Positions 32,455-41,821 of a stretch of DNA of 64,000 nucleotides are shown here, piece by piece. The first letter of the stretch is position 1, and each line of letters begins with the position of its first letter. This DNA comes from Motiliproteus sediminis (GTDB taxonomy: Bacteria > Pseudomonadota > Gammaproteobacteria > Pseudomonadales > Balneatricaceae). The position numbers and the translations under genes are program-made. The stretch is taken from the NCBI RefSeq assembly GCF_017912535.1, contig NZ_JAERQK010000009.1:1-64000 (forward strand), written 5' to 3'. The notes beneath the pieces are model-generated. The model saw only the letters and a list, made by a program, of their open reading frames with translations. It was not told the DNA's origin and searched no databases.

Positions 32455-33748
32455 ACAGGGGGTGCGCGATCCGTGGCCAGTATGTTTCCACATTGAACTG
32501 CGGGCTGTGCTCCTTGACATGGCACTGCATGCAGAGCGTTTCCATTGCCGCCTCTTTGTTCAGCGTGGCCACCTGGCCGGCACTTTCGGCGTGTTCGCGG
32601 CCCCCACCATGACAGTTCTCGCACTGCACCCCGGCCAGATGGTCGGTCAAGGTGATATCCAGATAGCCGCCGGGCTGGTTGAAGCCCACCACATGGCAGC
32701 CGACGCAGTGGCTGTCGAACGCCTTGCCGACGATCTCCAGATCTTCAAAGGCACGGGCATGGTCGGTGGTCTGCCAGAGCCGGAACTGGTCGCTGTGGCA
32801 GCTTTGACACTGGTCGGCGCCCAGATAGGGTGAGTCGCCCGAATCCAGTTGCTGGCGCTGGGCGACACGTTGCTCATAGTCTTCGCGCAGGGCGTCGTTG
32901 TAGGCCTGATACCAGGCGTCCAGCCGCGCCGCGCTGGGGACGCTGTCGGGCAGTTCAGTGATGAGGTGATTCCAGCCGGTAATCCTGCCATCGGCGATAT
33001 CGAGAGTCAGCTTGCCCATACGCTGGCCACGCGAGCCAGGTTGCAGCACCAGCGGGCCGTTTCCCAGAGCTACTGGTTCGCTGAACAACTCGTATGCGGA
33101 GCCGATAATCAGCAGGTCAATCTGATTGAGGGGCAGCTGTGCCCGGGCTTGTTCGAGGTCAAGCGTGGTCGCGACCATGGTCAGCTCCCCGGCCGCTTCG
33201 GCCTTCTGTAGCTCGGCGGCCAGCGTCGCGCTGTCAGGGGTGATCGGAGATAGGGCTGGCATGCTGGCATAGGGCGAGGTGGCCGGATCCAGCCACTGCA
33301 GGTAGCGAATTTTATGGCCATTGCGCTCGATCAGGCGACTGCGCGGAAACTCGCTGCCGATCCAGTTTGCGGCACTGAAGGGCAGCGCCACCTGCTTGAG
33401 AAACTCGGGGCCGTGGGTCAGGTCGGTCCACTGTAGCCCTACGGCGTCGTAATTGAGTTGCGCCAGGCCGGTGAGGATAAAGCGGTGCTTGATCTGATCG
33501 CTGCCCATCTCCGGAGAAAATAGCCCGCCGCTGGAGATCAGCACCAGTTGCGGGTTCTGTTCACGCTGCTGGTCGACAAAGGTGGCGCGCCGTTGAATGC
33601 CGCCAAAGTCGGTGTCGAGGGTGCAGCCGCAGGGTTCCAGCTCACCGTCGAGGTTGCCGCTGTAGAGCAGGGTGAGGTTGTCGGCACGGGAGGTCAGGCT
33701 GGCCGGCAGGGCCAGCAGTAGGGTCAAAGCAATAACGGTAGCACGCAT
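32447..33748 (-). CDS. Periplasmic UshA-like phosphoesterase domain fused to a tetraheme cytochrome c
   Basis: This 433-residue protein starts with a signal peptide (about residues 1-22). The N-terminal 280 residues look like a 5'-nucleotidase/UshA-type metallophosphoesterase domain (LTLLYSGNLDGELEPCGC, LVLISSGGLFSPEM, LTGLAQLNYDAVGLQWTDL). The usual DxH metal motif at the start is replaced by SGNLDGELEPCGC, with a cysteine pair at 40 and 42. The C-terminal part carries four haem-binding CXXCH motifs at 314-318, 348-352, 376-380 and 406-410. It is probably a periplasmic redox protein; the electron partners and the activity of the first domain are unknown. It converges on rsmC. Confidence 0.82.
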   Translation of the reverse strand: MRATVIALTLLLALPASLTSRADNLTLLYSGNLDGELEPCGCTLDTDFGGIQRRATFVDQQREQNPQLVLISSGGLFSPEMGSDQIKHRFILTGLAQLNYDAVGLQWTDLTHGPEFLKQVALPFSAANWIGSEFPRSRLIERNGHKIRYLQWLDPATSPYASMPALSPITPDSATLAAELQKAEAAGELTMVATTLDLEQARAQLPLNQIDLLIIGSAYELFSEPVALGNGPLVLQPGSRGQRMGKLTLDIADGRITGWNHLITELPDSVPSAARLDAWYQAYNDALREDYEQRVAQRQQLDSGDSPYLGADQCQSCHSDQFRLWQTTDHARAFEDLEIVGKAFDSHCVGCHVVGFNQPGGYLDITLTDHLAGVQCENCHGGGREHAESAGQVATLNKEAAMETLCMQCHVKEHSPQFNVETYWPRIAHPLSR

Positions 33749-33847
33749 GGTGGTGGTTCAAGTCGGTAAAAGGGCGAGTATAACCCTTTTTTGCGCCGCG
33801 TCATCCGGACGCTGGCGGTGGAGGAAGCCAGCGCCGGGGTTCGAGGG

Positions 33848-33853
33848 TATAAT
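33848..33853 (+). promoter_or_regulatory. Probable -10 element of the lipoprotein gene
   Basis: A perfect TATAAT followed by GCCC lies 31-42 bases before the candidate starts of the lipoprotein gene. A matching -35 element at the usual distance is poor, so the promoter is tentative. Confidence 0.4.
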
Positions 33854-33889
33854 GCCCAACAGATCACAGTGTGAAACAGTGAGGTGTCT

Positions 33890-34258
33890 GTGTTGAAACC
33901 GCTATTAGTGCTTCTGGCGATGCTGTTTGTGGCTGCCTGTAGCGAGGAAGATTTCAAACCCCAGCCCCGCCAGCCAGTGCCGCAGCCGGTGACTCCTGCC
34001 GTAACCCCGGTTGAAGATTCGGCACCGGAGCCGGTGGCACCACATAATCTGGGTCGGGTCGCCGACTCCCGGGGAGTAACGCAGGCGCAGCTGGAGGCGT
34101 TAACCGTTGGCGTTACCACCGAGGCGGAGGTGCTGCAGTTGCTGGGCGAAACCAAGCCGTTCACACTCGGTGACGGTAAGCATATTCTGCGTTACGACGT
34201 CGGTAAGTTTGTTTTTGATCAGAACAAAGTGCTGATTCGTAAATTTCTCAACCACTGA
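33890..34258 (+). CDS. Small lipoprotein with a C-terminal BamE/SmpA-like segment
   Basis: This protein of about 122 residues starts MLKPLLVLLAMLFVAAC, a signal peptide with lipobox VAAC, and has a Pro-rich linker (QPRQPVPQPVTPAVTPVE). The C-terminal part, TVGVTTEAEVLQLLGETKPF followed by GKHILRYDVGKFVFDQNKVL, resembles the compact BamE/SmpA or OmlA-like fold. It is probably anchored in the outer membrane. It is not the main BamE by context. Starts at GTG 33884, GTG 33890 and TTG 33893 are all possible; 33890 gives the best signal peptide relative to the GAGG site. Confidence 0.7.
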   Translation: MLKPLLVLLAMLFVAACSEEDFKPQPRQPVPQPVTPAVTPVEDSAPEPVAPHNLGRVADSRGVTQAQLEALTVGVTTEAEVLQLLGETKPFTLGDGKHILRYDVGKFVFDQNKVLIRKFLNH

Positions 34259-34300
34259 TTCCCTGTGGCCGGAGGGAGCGGACATCGCGCGCTTCGGCGA

Positions 34301-34606
34301 TCAGGTAAAGGGCCACACCGAGCCCCGAGAGATCCCTTTTTCGATCGCCTTGGCGTCTATTTTGTAGATCCCATTACCCTTGACCTCTTTGGCAATGCTG
34401 CGAATCAACGTCGCCAGATTGCTCTCGGCGGCGTCGATACGTGCTTCGTCATCGGCGCACCCCATCACATCCATTTTCAGGCAGCCGCCGCGAATAATCG
34501 GTTTGAGTTCGTCCAGACCGTCGCCGGTGAGCTTGACGCTTTCACGCGTTGCCAGTCGGTCGGCGGCGCTGAGCAGACGTTTCTCCAGAGCAGAAATGTT
34601 TGACAT
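34301..34606 (-). CDS. Hypothetical protein of 101 residues
   Basis: The product is a soluble, mostly helical 101-residue protein, MSNISALEKRLLSAADRLAT followed by a segment with two cysteines (GGCLKMDVMGCADDEAR) and a C-terminal basic region (IAKEVKGNGIYKIDAKAIEK). I do not recognise a family. Protein-like composition and an unbroken frame on the strand without an alternative good frame support it as a gene. It is convergent with the lipoprotein gene. Confidence 0.5.
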   Translation of the reverse strand: MSNISALEKRLLSAADRLATRESVKLTGDGLDELKPIIRGGCLKMDVMGCADDEARIDAAESNLATLIRSIAKEVKGNGIYKIDAKAIEKGISRGSVWPFT

Positions 34607-34907
34607 CGAATAGTCCGTCTACAGGCACGGTAAGGAAGTTGTCGGCGTAACTACCGGCTGACTGCTGTGTTGCAGCAATAGTTCCATTCTTTTTGGTTAT
34701 ACCTCAAAGGCTCCGGTTTGATTACAGCAGAGGTCGCAGGAGGCGTATGCTGCCAAGCGCACTCTGCGCCTGAGGCTATCGCTCCCCCTCAGGTGGACGG
34801 CTGCGCTGATCGTGGCCCGTGCCGGTTGTTTTTGTTTTTGAGTAAACATGTTACAAAGGCTGTGTGAGTCGTGATTGGTTCAACAGATTGAAAATAAGGG
34901 GTTATCT
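34607..34907. other. Intergenic region upstream of the CBS-domain gene
   Basis: No gene is supported in these 301 bases. They contain a hairpin with arms CCTGAGG (34769-34775) and CCTCAGG (34787-34793) and an AT-richer stretch (about 34825-34860) that probably holds the promoter of the CBS-domain gene. I cannot place its elements with confidence. Confidence 0.5.
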
Positions 34908-35351
34908 ATGCCACTGAAAGTGAGTAACTTCATGACCGCCAAGGTACTGACGGCGCAACCGGATGATGGTATTCGGCAGACGTTTTTCCGGATGCGCGAG
35001 AGCGAGGTGCGCCATATGCCGGTGGTTGATGAGGATCGCAAGCTGCTGGGTATCATTAGTGACCGTGATCTGCGCCGCCCGGAGTGGGTGGATGAAGCAC
35101 CGGATCTGGCCCACATCTATCACCTTGACGATAACCTTTCGGTCAGTGACCTGATGACCCGCAACGTGATGGTGGCACACACCTACGACACCATTGCCAA
35201 GGCAACCCGTATTCTGCTGGAACATCGCTTTGGTGCTCTGCCTGTGCTCAACAAGGAACAGGAACTGGTCGGCATGCTGTCATCCCATGATCTGTTGAAG
35301 GCACTGGACCTGTTGCTGTCCGAGCAGAAGGCTGAGCGAAAGGGTCATTAA
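34908..35351 (+). CDS. Tandem CBS-domain protein
   Basis: This 147-residue protein is two CBS domains and little else. The first runs from KVSNFMTAKVLTAQPDD to LLGIISDRDLRRPEWVD and the second from SVSDLMTRNVMVAHTYD to LVGMLSSHDLLKALDLLL. CBS pairs bind adenosyl nucleotides and regulate partners. ATG 34908 follows AAGGGG. The inositol monophosphatase-like gene begins seven bases after its stop, so they are cotranscribed; a functional link is not established. Confidence 0.88.
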   Translation: MPLKVSNFMTAKVLTAQPDDGIRQTFFRMRESEVRHMPVVDEDRKLLGIISDRDLRRPEWVDEAPDLAHIYHLDDNLSVSDLMTRNVMVAHTYDTIAKATRILLEHRFGALPVLNKEQELVGMLSSHDLLKALDLLLSEQKAERKGH

Positions 35352-35358
35352 CGCGCCT

Positions 35359-36162
35359 ATGAGTCAGTTCCTATTAGATCGGGTGCAGTCGCTGGTGGAG
35401 CGTGCCGCTGCTTACCAACGTTCCCGGTTTCGTCAAATGCCGCCGGGTGGTGGCGACGAAAAGTCGCGGCGGGAGTTTGTTTCCGACGTTGATATCACCA
35501 CCGAGAGGATGTTGACCGAAGGCCTCTCCAAGCTGGTACCGGAGGCCGGTATTTGTGGTGAAGAGCAAGGGACTAGCGGAAACTCGTCCACTCAATGGGT
35601 GATCGACCCGCTGGACGGCACGACCAACTACCTGAGCGGTCTGGAGCACTACTCCATATCGGTTGCGCTGGTGGTTGACGGTCGCGCCGAACTCGGCATG
35701 GTCTACAAACCCCAGAGCCAGGAGTGCTTCCGTGCCTGGCGTGGCGGGCGCTTTCAACATAACGGCAAGGTGGTGGCGCAGCCGGTACCCCTGTCGCTGG
35801 AGGGGGCGTTGCTGGGGACCGGTTTCCCCTACCGCTCGCCCGACCTGGCAGCGGCGTTCTTTGCTTGCACCGAGGCGGTATTGCCGTTGACGCGCGGGAT
35901 TCGGCGCATGGGGTCGGCCGCGCTCGATCTCAGTTACGTGGCCGCCGGGTTCCTGCAGGGATTCTGGGAGAGCGACCTGCAGGTTTACGATGTGGCTGCC
36001 GGCCTGCTGTTTCTGGAGATGAACGGCTGCCCGGTGACCAACGAGCGGGGTGAACCTTACCGGCCGGGTATTGACCGGTTACTGGTATGCGGTTGGCCGG
36101 CGGTTCATCAGGAGCTGCAGCCGCTGGTGGGCTGGCACTACGCTGATGAACCCCTGCGCTAA
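35359..36162 (+). CDS. Inositol monophosphatase-family protein (catalytic residues intact)
   Basis: This 267-residue enzyme keeps the full metal-binding set of the IMPase family: FVSDVDITTE, E68-E69 in ICGEEQG, D83 and D86 with T88-T89 in VIDPLDGTTNY, and D211 in QVYDVAAG. It would hydrolyse a sugar or inositol monophosphate using magnesium; the true substrate is not evident. It is not in the conserved suhB position, which in this window is occupied by a protein lacking most of these residues. It lies directly after the CBS gene. Confidence 0.9.
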   Translation: MSQFLLDRVQSLVERAAAYQRSRFRQMPPGGGDEKSRREFVSDVDITTERMLTEGLSKLVPEAGICGEEQGTSGNSSTQWVIDPLDGTTNYLSGLEHYSISVALVVDGRAELGMVYKPQSQECFRAWRGGRFQHNGKVVAQPVPLSLEGALLGTGFPYRSPDLAAAFFACTEAVLPLTRGIRRMGSAALDLSYVAAGFLQGFWESDLQVYDVAAGLLFLEMNGCPVTNERGEPYRPGIDRLLVCGWPAVHQELQPLVGWHYADEPLR

Positions 36163-36188
36163 TCCCTTCTTTGGTTCGGTGACAGCGG

Positions 36189-37211
36189 CTAGCCGCGTTC
36201 AAACAGCGCCGGATCAATGCTGTAGGGATGGGGCAGCAGGGTGACCGCAGGCCCATCGGCCGCCTCCAGGCGCAACGCGCCTGCGTCTGCTTCTCCCTTG
36301 TTGATGACTGCCTGCAACAGCTGGCTGCCATCCTCCTGCGGGATCACCGCCAGCACTTTGCCGGCACTGCTGCGCGTGTCACTGTGAAGCAGCTGTCCGG
36401 GGGTCGCGTCTTTGGCGGTAACGGTAGCGGCGTAGAGCAGCTTTTTCAGCTTGCCACGATACTGCAGGCGAGCAACCACTTCCTGACCGGTATAGCAGCC
36501 TTTGGTGAAGCTTATTCCGGCCACCGCCTGCAGGTTCAGCATATGCGGCAGATAACTGTCGACGCTGTCAGCGTCCAGCTCGATCAGGCCGGCGCGCGCT
36601 TCCTGCGCACGCCAGAAGTTAGGGGCGACTCGAGCAAGCGCGGAACCAAGCTGGTCCCACAGCGGTTGAATCCGCTCCCTGGATGCCCAGATCTCGTAGC
36701 GCGGCAACTCACCGGGGACGCGCACCACCACGCCCTGCTCGAAGGCATACTGTTGCTCGACCTCGGCGGGACAGCCCCCGAGTGCTTGTGCGATCACCGC
36801 GGCGGCCGTCTGTCCGCCGAGGCCGATACCGCCCCAACTGTCGGCACCATCGTCCAGCTCCGCTTTTGAAAATACGATGTACTTGCGCAAGTTGGCCAGG
36901 GCCGCGTCGGCGATGGCGTCGTTGACCCGCAGGAGCAGGTTGTGGGGCGCAAGCTGAAGCAGGCGGAAGGCGCTGATGACGTTGCCTTTGGGGGTGCAGT
37001 TTGCCCCCATCAGGCTGTGATCCGCCGTCAGTTGGTTGAGGTCGCAGGTTACCTGTCCCTGGAGAAACTTCTCTGTGTCGGGGCCGTGCAGATGTAATAC
37101 CCGGTGGCTGTTGAGCGGCGTCATCCAGCCATCGGCAGGAGCCGTCAACGGGGCGGGCGATTGTGGCGAGATCCCCGCCTGTGCCAGGGCTGCGTTCCAG
37201 AATGTATGCAT
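36189..37211 (-). CDS. ygfZ: Folate-binding protein YgfZ (iron-sulfur protein assembly/repair)
   Basis: This 340-residue protein has the GcvT-like fold of YgfZ and its signature KGCYTGQEVVARLQYRGKLK near residue 235, with the essential cysteine. N-terminal markers are HLHGPDTEKFLQGQVTCDL and the glycine/cysteine stretch GANCTPKGNVISAFRLL. YgfZ uses a folate to support the synthesis or repair of certain Fe-S enzymes. Its gene lies 47 bases downstream of psd on the same strand and could be cotranscribed. Confidence 0.92.
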   Translation of the reverse strand: MHTFWNAALAQAGISPQSPAPLTAPADGWMTPLNSHRVLHLHGPDTEKFLQGQVTCDLNQLTADHSLMGANCTPKGNVISAFRLLQLAPHNLLLRVNDAIADAALANLRKYIVFSKAELDDGADSWGGIGLGGQTAAAVIAQALGGCPAEVEQQYAFEQGVVVRVPGELPRYEIWASRERIQPLWDQLGSALARVAPNFWRAQEARAGLIELDADSVDSYLPHMLNLQAVAGISFTKGCYTGQEVVARLQYRGKLKKLLYAATVTAKDATPGQLLHSDTRSSAGKVLAVIPQEDGSQLLQAVINKGEADAGALRLEAADGPAVTLLPHPYSIDPALFERG

Positions 37212-37258
37212 GGGTGACTCCGGTCGGTGTGCGTTCAGGCCAATATGGGGGCGCGCGC

Positions 37259-38125
37259 TCAGGATTCAATCAGTTGACCGAAGGCTTCGCCCAGGCGGGT
37301 CGGGGCGTCGGCGGTGTAACTGTCGAGCCACTCCATGGCGTCGTCACCAAACAGCAGCACAACGGTAGAGCCCAGTTTGAAGCGGCCCATCTCCTCGCCT
37401 TTGGCCAGCACAATTGGCGTTGCTGGTTGCGGCAGGTAGGAGGTGTGCTCAATGCTACGGCGTTTGGGGGTCACCTGACCGGCCCATACGGTTTCAATTC
37501 CAGCTACGATCATGGCGCCCACCAGCACCATCGCCATGGGGCCCGCGGCGGTGTCAAAGATTGCGACCAGGCGTTCGTTGCGGGCAAACAGGTTGGGAAC
37601 TTCACTGACGGTAGCCCGGTTGACCGAAAACAGGTCGCCCGGCACGTAGATCATTTCACGCAGGCGACCGTCGAGGGGCATGTGAACGCGGTGATAGTCG
37701 CTGGGTGAGAGGTAGATGGTGGCGAAGCGACCGTTGAGGAAGGGGCGCGCACGATCCTGGTCGCCCCCCAGCAGGGAGGTAACGCTGTAGCTGTGACCCT
37801 TGGCCTGCAGCATACGACCGTACTCCAGCGTTCCCAGCTCGCTGATGGCGCCGTCAGCCGGGCAGACAATATGGTTGGGGTTGGGATCCACCGGGCGGGC
37901 GTCGGCTTTGAGCGCCCGGGTAAAAAATGCGTTGAAGCTTGGGTAGGCGCGTGGATCCTCCTCTTTGGCTTCCTCCATGCGGATATCGTAAAGGCGCAAA
38001 AAGAGACCGATAAAGCTGTTTTTGATCCAGCTGATCCGGCTGTCGGCCAGTTGGCCGACCAGGCGGGATAACAGATGCTGGGGGATAATGTACTGAAGCA
38101 GGGCAAATAGGCGGGATTTAGTCAC
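37259..38125 (-). CDS. psd: Phosphatidylserine decarboxylase proenzyme
   Basis: This 288-residue membrane-associated enzyme converts phosphatidylserine to phosphatidylethanolamine. The self-cleavage site LGST (in [13 protein letters not shown]) near residue 255 generates the pyruvoyl serine. Other family marks are [20 protein letters not shown]-like [12 protein letters not shown] and [15 protein letters not shown]. Length is normal. The sulfurtransferase gene lies just upstream on the same strand, and ygfZ follows. In E. coli, psd neighbours rsgA; here three genes separate them. Confidence 0.95.
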   Translation of the reverse strand: MTKSRLFALLQYIIPQHLLSRLVGQLADSRISWIKNSFIGLFLRLYDIRMEEAKEEDPRAYPSFNAFFTRALKADARPVDPNPNHIVCPADGAISELGTLEYGRMLQAKGHSYSVTSLLGGDQDRARPFLNGRFATIYLSPSDYHRVHMPLDGRLREMIYVPGDLFSVNRATVSEVPNLFARNERLVAIFDTAAGPMAMVLVGAMIVAGIETVWAGQVTPKRRSIEHTSYLPQPATPIVLAKGEEMGRFKLGSTVVLLFGDDAMEWLDSYTADAPTRLGEAFGQLIES

Positions 38126-38165
38126 GTCGTTTCTTAATCGGTCGGGTTAATGTTGGCGGTCAGAA

Positions 38166-38981
38166 TCAGGATTCCACCGGCGTGTCGGGCGCGTTGCCCC
38201 ATTCAAACCAGGAGCCATCATAGCACCGCACCCGCGGATAACCGAGTGCGCGGGCGACGATATAGGTCAACCCTGAGCGGCGGTGCGTTTGGCAATGGGT
38301 TACCAGCTCGTGCCGGGGCGAGAAACCCTGTGCCAGAAGCATTGAAGCCAACGTTTCGCGATCCTTGAGGCGCCAGTTGTCAGCGCTAATGAGGGTCTCG
38401 GTCCACTCCAGATTCCGGGCCCCGGGGATGTGCCCCCCTTTGGCAGCGTTGATGACTTTGTCGCCGCGGTACTCCGCCGGTGAACGCGCGTCCCAGATGG
38501 CCATGTCGGGGTCGCTGAGATGCTGCAACAGGTAGGCTTTGTCGGCAATCAGGCTGCTGTCGATGGTGGCGTTGAAGGTCGTTGGCTGCGGTTGGTTGGG
38601 AGTGGTCTCCAGCATCCCGCCGGCCGCAATCCAGGCGGGCAGTTGACCGTCCAGAAATGACGCCTGCTGATGCCCAGCCAGATGCAGGCTCCAGATCAGG
38701 CGGCCGGCCCAAGGCCCCATCTGGTCGTCATAAGCGACCACCTGCAGGTCGGGGCGCAGCCCCAGTTCGCTGAATAGCTGACTGAGTTGGGTGGCGGAGG
38801 GGGCGCGGTTGGGCACCGGGCCATCGCCCCGCAGCAGGCGTTTGGGGTCGAGGTGCACGGCGCCGGGGATGTGCCCCTTGGCATAGCTCTCCGCGCTGGA
38901 AAGATCGACCACCAGTAAGTCGGGTAACCGGAGGGCGCTGTTAAGCGCGCTGGCATCGATAATCAGGGGCAATAAGGCCAT
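38166..38981 (-). CDS. Two-domain rhodanese-type sulfurtransferase
   Basis: This 271-residue protein has two rhodanese domains. The N-terminal one (LLVVDLSSAESYAKGHIPGA) is structural. The C-terminal one (AIWDARSPAEYRGD, GHIPGARNLEW) has the catalytic cysteine in VTHCQTHRRSG. It transfers sulfur from thiosulfate or 3-mercaptopyruvate to an acceptor. The active-site loop CQTHRRS does not settle which donor. The gene lies between an HDOD protein gene and psd, all on the minus strand with short gaps, suggesting a loose operon. Confidence 0.9.
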   Translation of the reverse strand: MALLPLIIDASALNSALRLPDLLVVDLSSAESYAKGHIPGAVHLDPKRLLRGDGPVPNRAPSATQLSQLFSELGLRPDLQVVAYDDQMGPWAGRLIWSLHLAGHQQASFLDGQLPAWIAAGGMLETTPNQPQPTTFNATIDSSLIADKAYLLQHLSDPDMAIWDARSPAEYRGDKVINAAKGGHIPGARNLEWTETLISADNWRLKDRETLASMLLAQGFSPRHELVTHCQTHRRSGLTYIVARALGYPRVRCYDGSWFEWGNAPDTPVES

Positions 38982-39005
38982 AGGTTGTAGGAGTTCCGCA
39001 GCAGG

Positions 39006-40628
39006 TCAATCGGTATCGGTATCGGTATCAGGATCGGGATCGGTGGGCGGGAGGCTGAGACAGCGGCTGGCCGCCGTGGCCAGTTGCTTGAACTGTTTGA
39101 AATCAAAGCGGCTGAGCATCCGCAGCGCGTCACCGCGATCGGCGTAGATTATATAGCGGGCTTCGCCGTCGATGAACAGCGACGTCAATATCAAACTGTG
39201 CTGATGGCAGATGCCCTTGAAGCGCTCAGGTAACTCGGCCCAGATCCGCTCGCGGTTGTCAGTATTGATCCACACCGCCAGCGGTTTCTGAGCCAGCTTT
39301 TTAAACAGCGATGGCACCTTCAGGCTCTGAGTGAAACGGGGCAAAAGCTCGCCCCGGGCGAATCCCGATTGTTTAAAGGGTGCCAAGTTGCCTTGTTCTG
39401 CCCGGAACAGCGCTACTCGCTCGAGCCCGAGGCCAAGACGCAAGCCCCGCAGCAAATCGGTCAGCAGCTGGGTCTCGTCGCTGTAGAGGGAGGGCGCGGT
39501 GCCCAGGCGTTTGAGAATCTGGGCGTACAGCGCCTCGTCGGCCATGGGGCTGTCCTCGGCTTCCGGTTCCGCTGCGGGTTGCGGTGCCGGTGCGGGACTG
39601 TCGTTGACTCGCGGTGTGCTGACCCCAGAGGGGGACTCCAGTCGGTAGCTCAGGACCTGATCCGAGGGCAGCAATAGCAGCATCGCCGCGGGCGAGAGAA
39701 TGCCGGCGATATGGTACTGACGTGAGGCCGTGAGGCAGTTCTGATGCAGCCGTTTGATGACGTCATCAGGGGGCTGCTGCAGGAAGTCGGTGATCAGTTC
39801 GATCAGGCGGAGTGCTTTCGGCTGCGTCCAGCCGTAGGGCACTGTCAGGGACAGCCAGTTGGCGAGCTTGACCGGATAGAAAGGCGCATTGAGTAACTGC
39901 TTGACCTCACGCAGGTCGGCGTCTGACAGATTGTCGTTATTGCCGGCGTAGCGGTGAAGCTTGTCGAGCATCTCCGCATCCGGCGAGGTGGCGTGTCGCA
40001 GCGCCTCGACCGCCAGTCGGGACAGGTGCCAGGACTCGGCCAGATGCTGGGATATGTCCTGAATGGTGCAGCCGAGCACGTCGTCTTCGGCAAGAGCGGT
40101 GTCCGCCCCCTGCTCATAGATGCGGATTTTTACTTCGCTCATCTGGCGCGGTGCGTAACGCCAAAGAGCCCAGTGACCGACGCCATATACCAGCGCCGCG
40201 GTGCGGGTTTCGTTGACAACGGCGGGGTTGCTGAAGCGACAGAGATTGGTAGCCTGAGTGGCCGCGTGATAGCTGTTGGCGATGGTATGGAAATACTGTT
40301 TGTGGGGAACACTCTGGTGGTTGATCTTTATCACCGGCAGTTTTTCTGTCAACGCATGCAAGTGGTCCATGCCGAGGGTGGCAACGGCCAGGTCGGCGGT
40401 GGAAACGTCGGTATCGGGATTGCGATTGAGCTGGTTGGCGAGGCCGATAGCGTGGACGGCGAGAACCGGGTCTGAGGCGATCACGGGCTGGAACTGCTTG
40501 AGCGACGCATCCGGGCTGTCGAACAGGTTGCGCATCAGCAGTTTGGTGCGCGCATGGATGGGTAGCGGTTTGTCCCGCAGGAAGGTGATCCACTGATCCA
40601 GTCCGTAGGGCGAGGCCTGCTGCTCCAT
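39006..40628 (-). CDS. HDOD-domain signalling protein with C-terminal GAF-like region
   Basis: From ATG 40628 this is a 540-residue protein. Its N-terminal half contains an HDOD domain (FQPVIASDPVLAVHAIGLAN, AALVYGVGHWALWRYAP, CTIQDISQHLAESWHLSRLA), a degenerate HD phosphohydrolase fold used in signalling. After a Pro/Ala/Glu-rich linker comes a GAF-like domain (LLTDLLRGLRLGLGLERVAL, TSLFIDGEARYIIYADRG). The extreme C-terminus is a Pro-Asp-Thr-Asp repeat encoded by a hexanucleotide repeat. Partners are unknown. ATG 40628 follows AAGGAACGG; longer forms with upstream starts are possible. Confidence 0.8.
   Translation of the reverse strand: MEQQASPYGLDQWITFLRDKPLPIHARTKLLMRNLFDSPDASLKQFQPVIASDPVLAVHAIGLANQLNRNPDTDVSTADLAVATLGMDHLHALTEKLPVIKINHQSVPHKQYFHTIANSYHAATQATNLCRFSNPAVVNETRTAALVYGVGHWALWRYAPRQMSEVKIRIYEQGADTALAEDDVLGCTIQDISQHLAESWHLSRLAVEALRHATSPDAEMLDKLHRYAGNNDNLSDADLREVKQLLNAPFYPVKLANWLSLTVPYGWTQPKALRLIELITDFLQQPPDDVIKRLHQNCLTASRQYHIAGILSPAAMLLLLPSDQVLSYRLESPSGVSTPRVNDSPAPAPQPAAEPEAEDSPMADEALYAQILKRLGTAPSLYSDETQLLTDLLRGLRLGLGLERVALFRAEQGNLAPFKQSGFARGELLPRFTQSLKVPSLFKKLAQKPLAVWINTDNRERIWAELPERFKGICHQHSLILTSLFIDGEARYIIYADRGDALRMLSRFDFKQFKQLATAASRCLSLPPTDPDPDTDTDTD
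39007..39044. repeat. Hexanucleotide repeat at the 3' end of the HDOD gene
   Basis: About six imperfect six-base units (ATCGGT, with ATCAGG and ATCGGG variants) encode the terminal alternating Asp with Pro or Thr. Change by one unit adds or removes two residues and keeps the frame. Confidence 0.75.
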
Positions 40629-40710
40629 CCGTTCCTTGTGTCGCATCCGCTCAGAAATGATGTCTGGACTATAGCACCCGTGCAGACCCCTGCCTATCCC
40701 TGTCACCGGC

Positions 40711-41727
40711 TCAGAAGTTGGCCTCGTCGAGACTGGAGAGAATGGAGCGGTAGCTCTCCATTCGTCGCGGCTCGATCTCGCCGTTTTCCAGCGCGGCCAT
40801 CAATGCACAGCCAGGTTCCTGTTCATGGCGACAGTCGCGAAAACGGCAGTAGCCGAGATGGGGGCGAAACTCACGGAAGCCTTCCAGCAGGGTTTCGCGG
40901 CCGATATGCCACAGGCCGAATTCACGGATGCCGGGGGAGTCGATCAGGTCACCGCCGTCGGCAAAGTGATAGAGGCGTGCGGTGGTCGTGGTGTGGGTGC
41001 CCTTGGCGCTTGCCTCGGACAGCGCGCCGACTTTGATATCAACCCCTGGCATCAGCGCATTGATCAGCGAGGACTTGCCCACCCCCGACTGGCCCACAAA
41101 AACGCTGATGCGGTGATTGAGTTCCTGCTTGAGCTGGGTCAGTCCGTCGCTGCTATGGGTTGAGGCGGTCAGCACCTTGTAGCCGATGCGCTGGTACAGG
41201 CCGAGCAATTGATCGAGCTGCGGGCGGTTGGTGTCGGTGATCAGGTCGCTCTTGTTGAGCAGGATGACCGGCTCTATATCGACCGATTCCGCCGCCACCA
41301 GGTAGCGGTCGATAAGATTGGCGTAGGGCGTTGGTTCCGGAGCGACGGTGATGACGATGTAATCGATGTTGGCAGCCACCGGTCGCAGGTCGCCATGCAT
41401 ATTGGGGCGTGACAGCAGGCTGCGGCGCGGCAGGGTGGCGACGATGACCCCGTTGGGTTCGCCATCTCGCCAGACCACACGGTCGCCGGTCACCAGCGAC
41501 CCCAGATTGGCGCGCAGGTGGCAGCGGCGAATGATGCGGTCGCTGCCCTCTACATCTACCTGAGCGCCGAAGTGGGAAATAATCAGCCCTTCCTGTTCCG
41601 GCCCTAGCTCGCCGCTGGTCAGCTCCACCTCAATCTTTTGGGCCTTGCGCTGGGCTCGCTCGGCACGCTCTTCCTGGACCTTTTGAATACGCCAGGACTG
41701 GCGCCGTGTGAGTTTGCGTTTTGACAT
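40711..41727 (-). CDS. rsgA: Small-subunit ribosome biogenesis GTPase RsgA
   Basis: This 338-residue protein is a circularly permuted GTPase that helps mature the 30S subunit. Its OB-fold N-terminus is followed by G4 (VILLNKSDL), then G1 ([16 protein letters not shown]), the switch [10 protein letters not shown], and G3 ([13 protein letters not shown]). The C-terminal zinc finger is [17 protein letters not shown] 41727 begins [10 protein letters not shown], as in other RsgA proteins; the longer open frame upstream is not coding. It diverges from orn, as in E. coli. Confidence 0.96.
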   Translation of the reverse strand: MSKRKLTRRQSWRIQKVQEERAERAQRKAQKIEVELTSGELGPEQEGLIISHFGAQVDVEGSDRIIRRCHLRANLGSLVTGDRVVWRDGEPNGVIVATLPRRSLLSRPNMHGDLRPVAANIDYIVITVAPEPTPYANLIDRYLVAAESVDIEPVILLNKSDLITDTNRPQLDQLLGLYQRIGYKVLTASTHSSDGLTQLKQELNHRISVFVGQSGVGKSSLINALMPGVDIKVGALSEASAKGTHTTTTARLYHFADGGDLIDSPGIREFGLWHIGRETLLEGFREFRPHLGYCRFRDCRHEQEPGCALMAALENGEIEPRRMESYRSILSSLDEANF

Positions 41728-41821
41728 GGATGCTGAAAACGTAGCCTTATCGGAGGCGGGGACTTGAAACCGCAGATTTAAAAGGCAAACATACCACAAT
41801 TTCACCGGACGAGAGGCCGTT

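Noticed and set aside
34607-34907. Riboswitch or small RNA upstream of the CBS gene
   Set aside because: Only one short hairpin is visible and no known aptamer motif was recognised.
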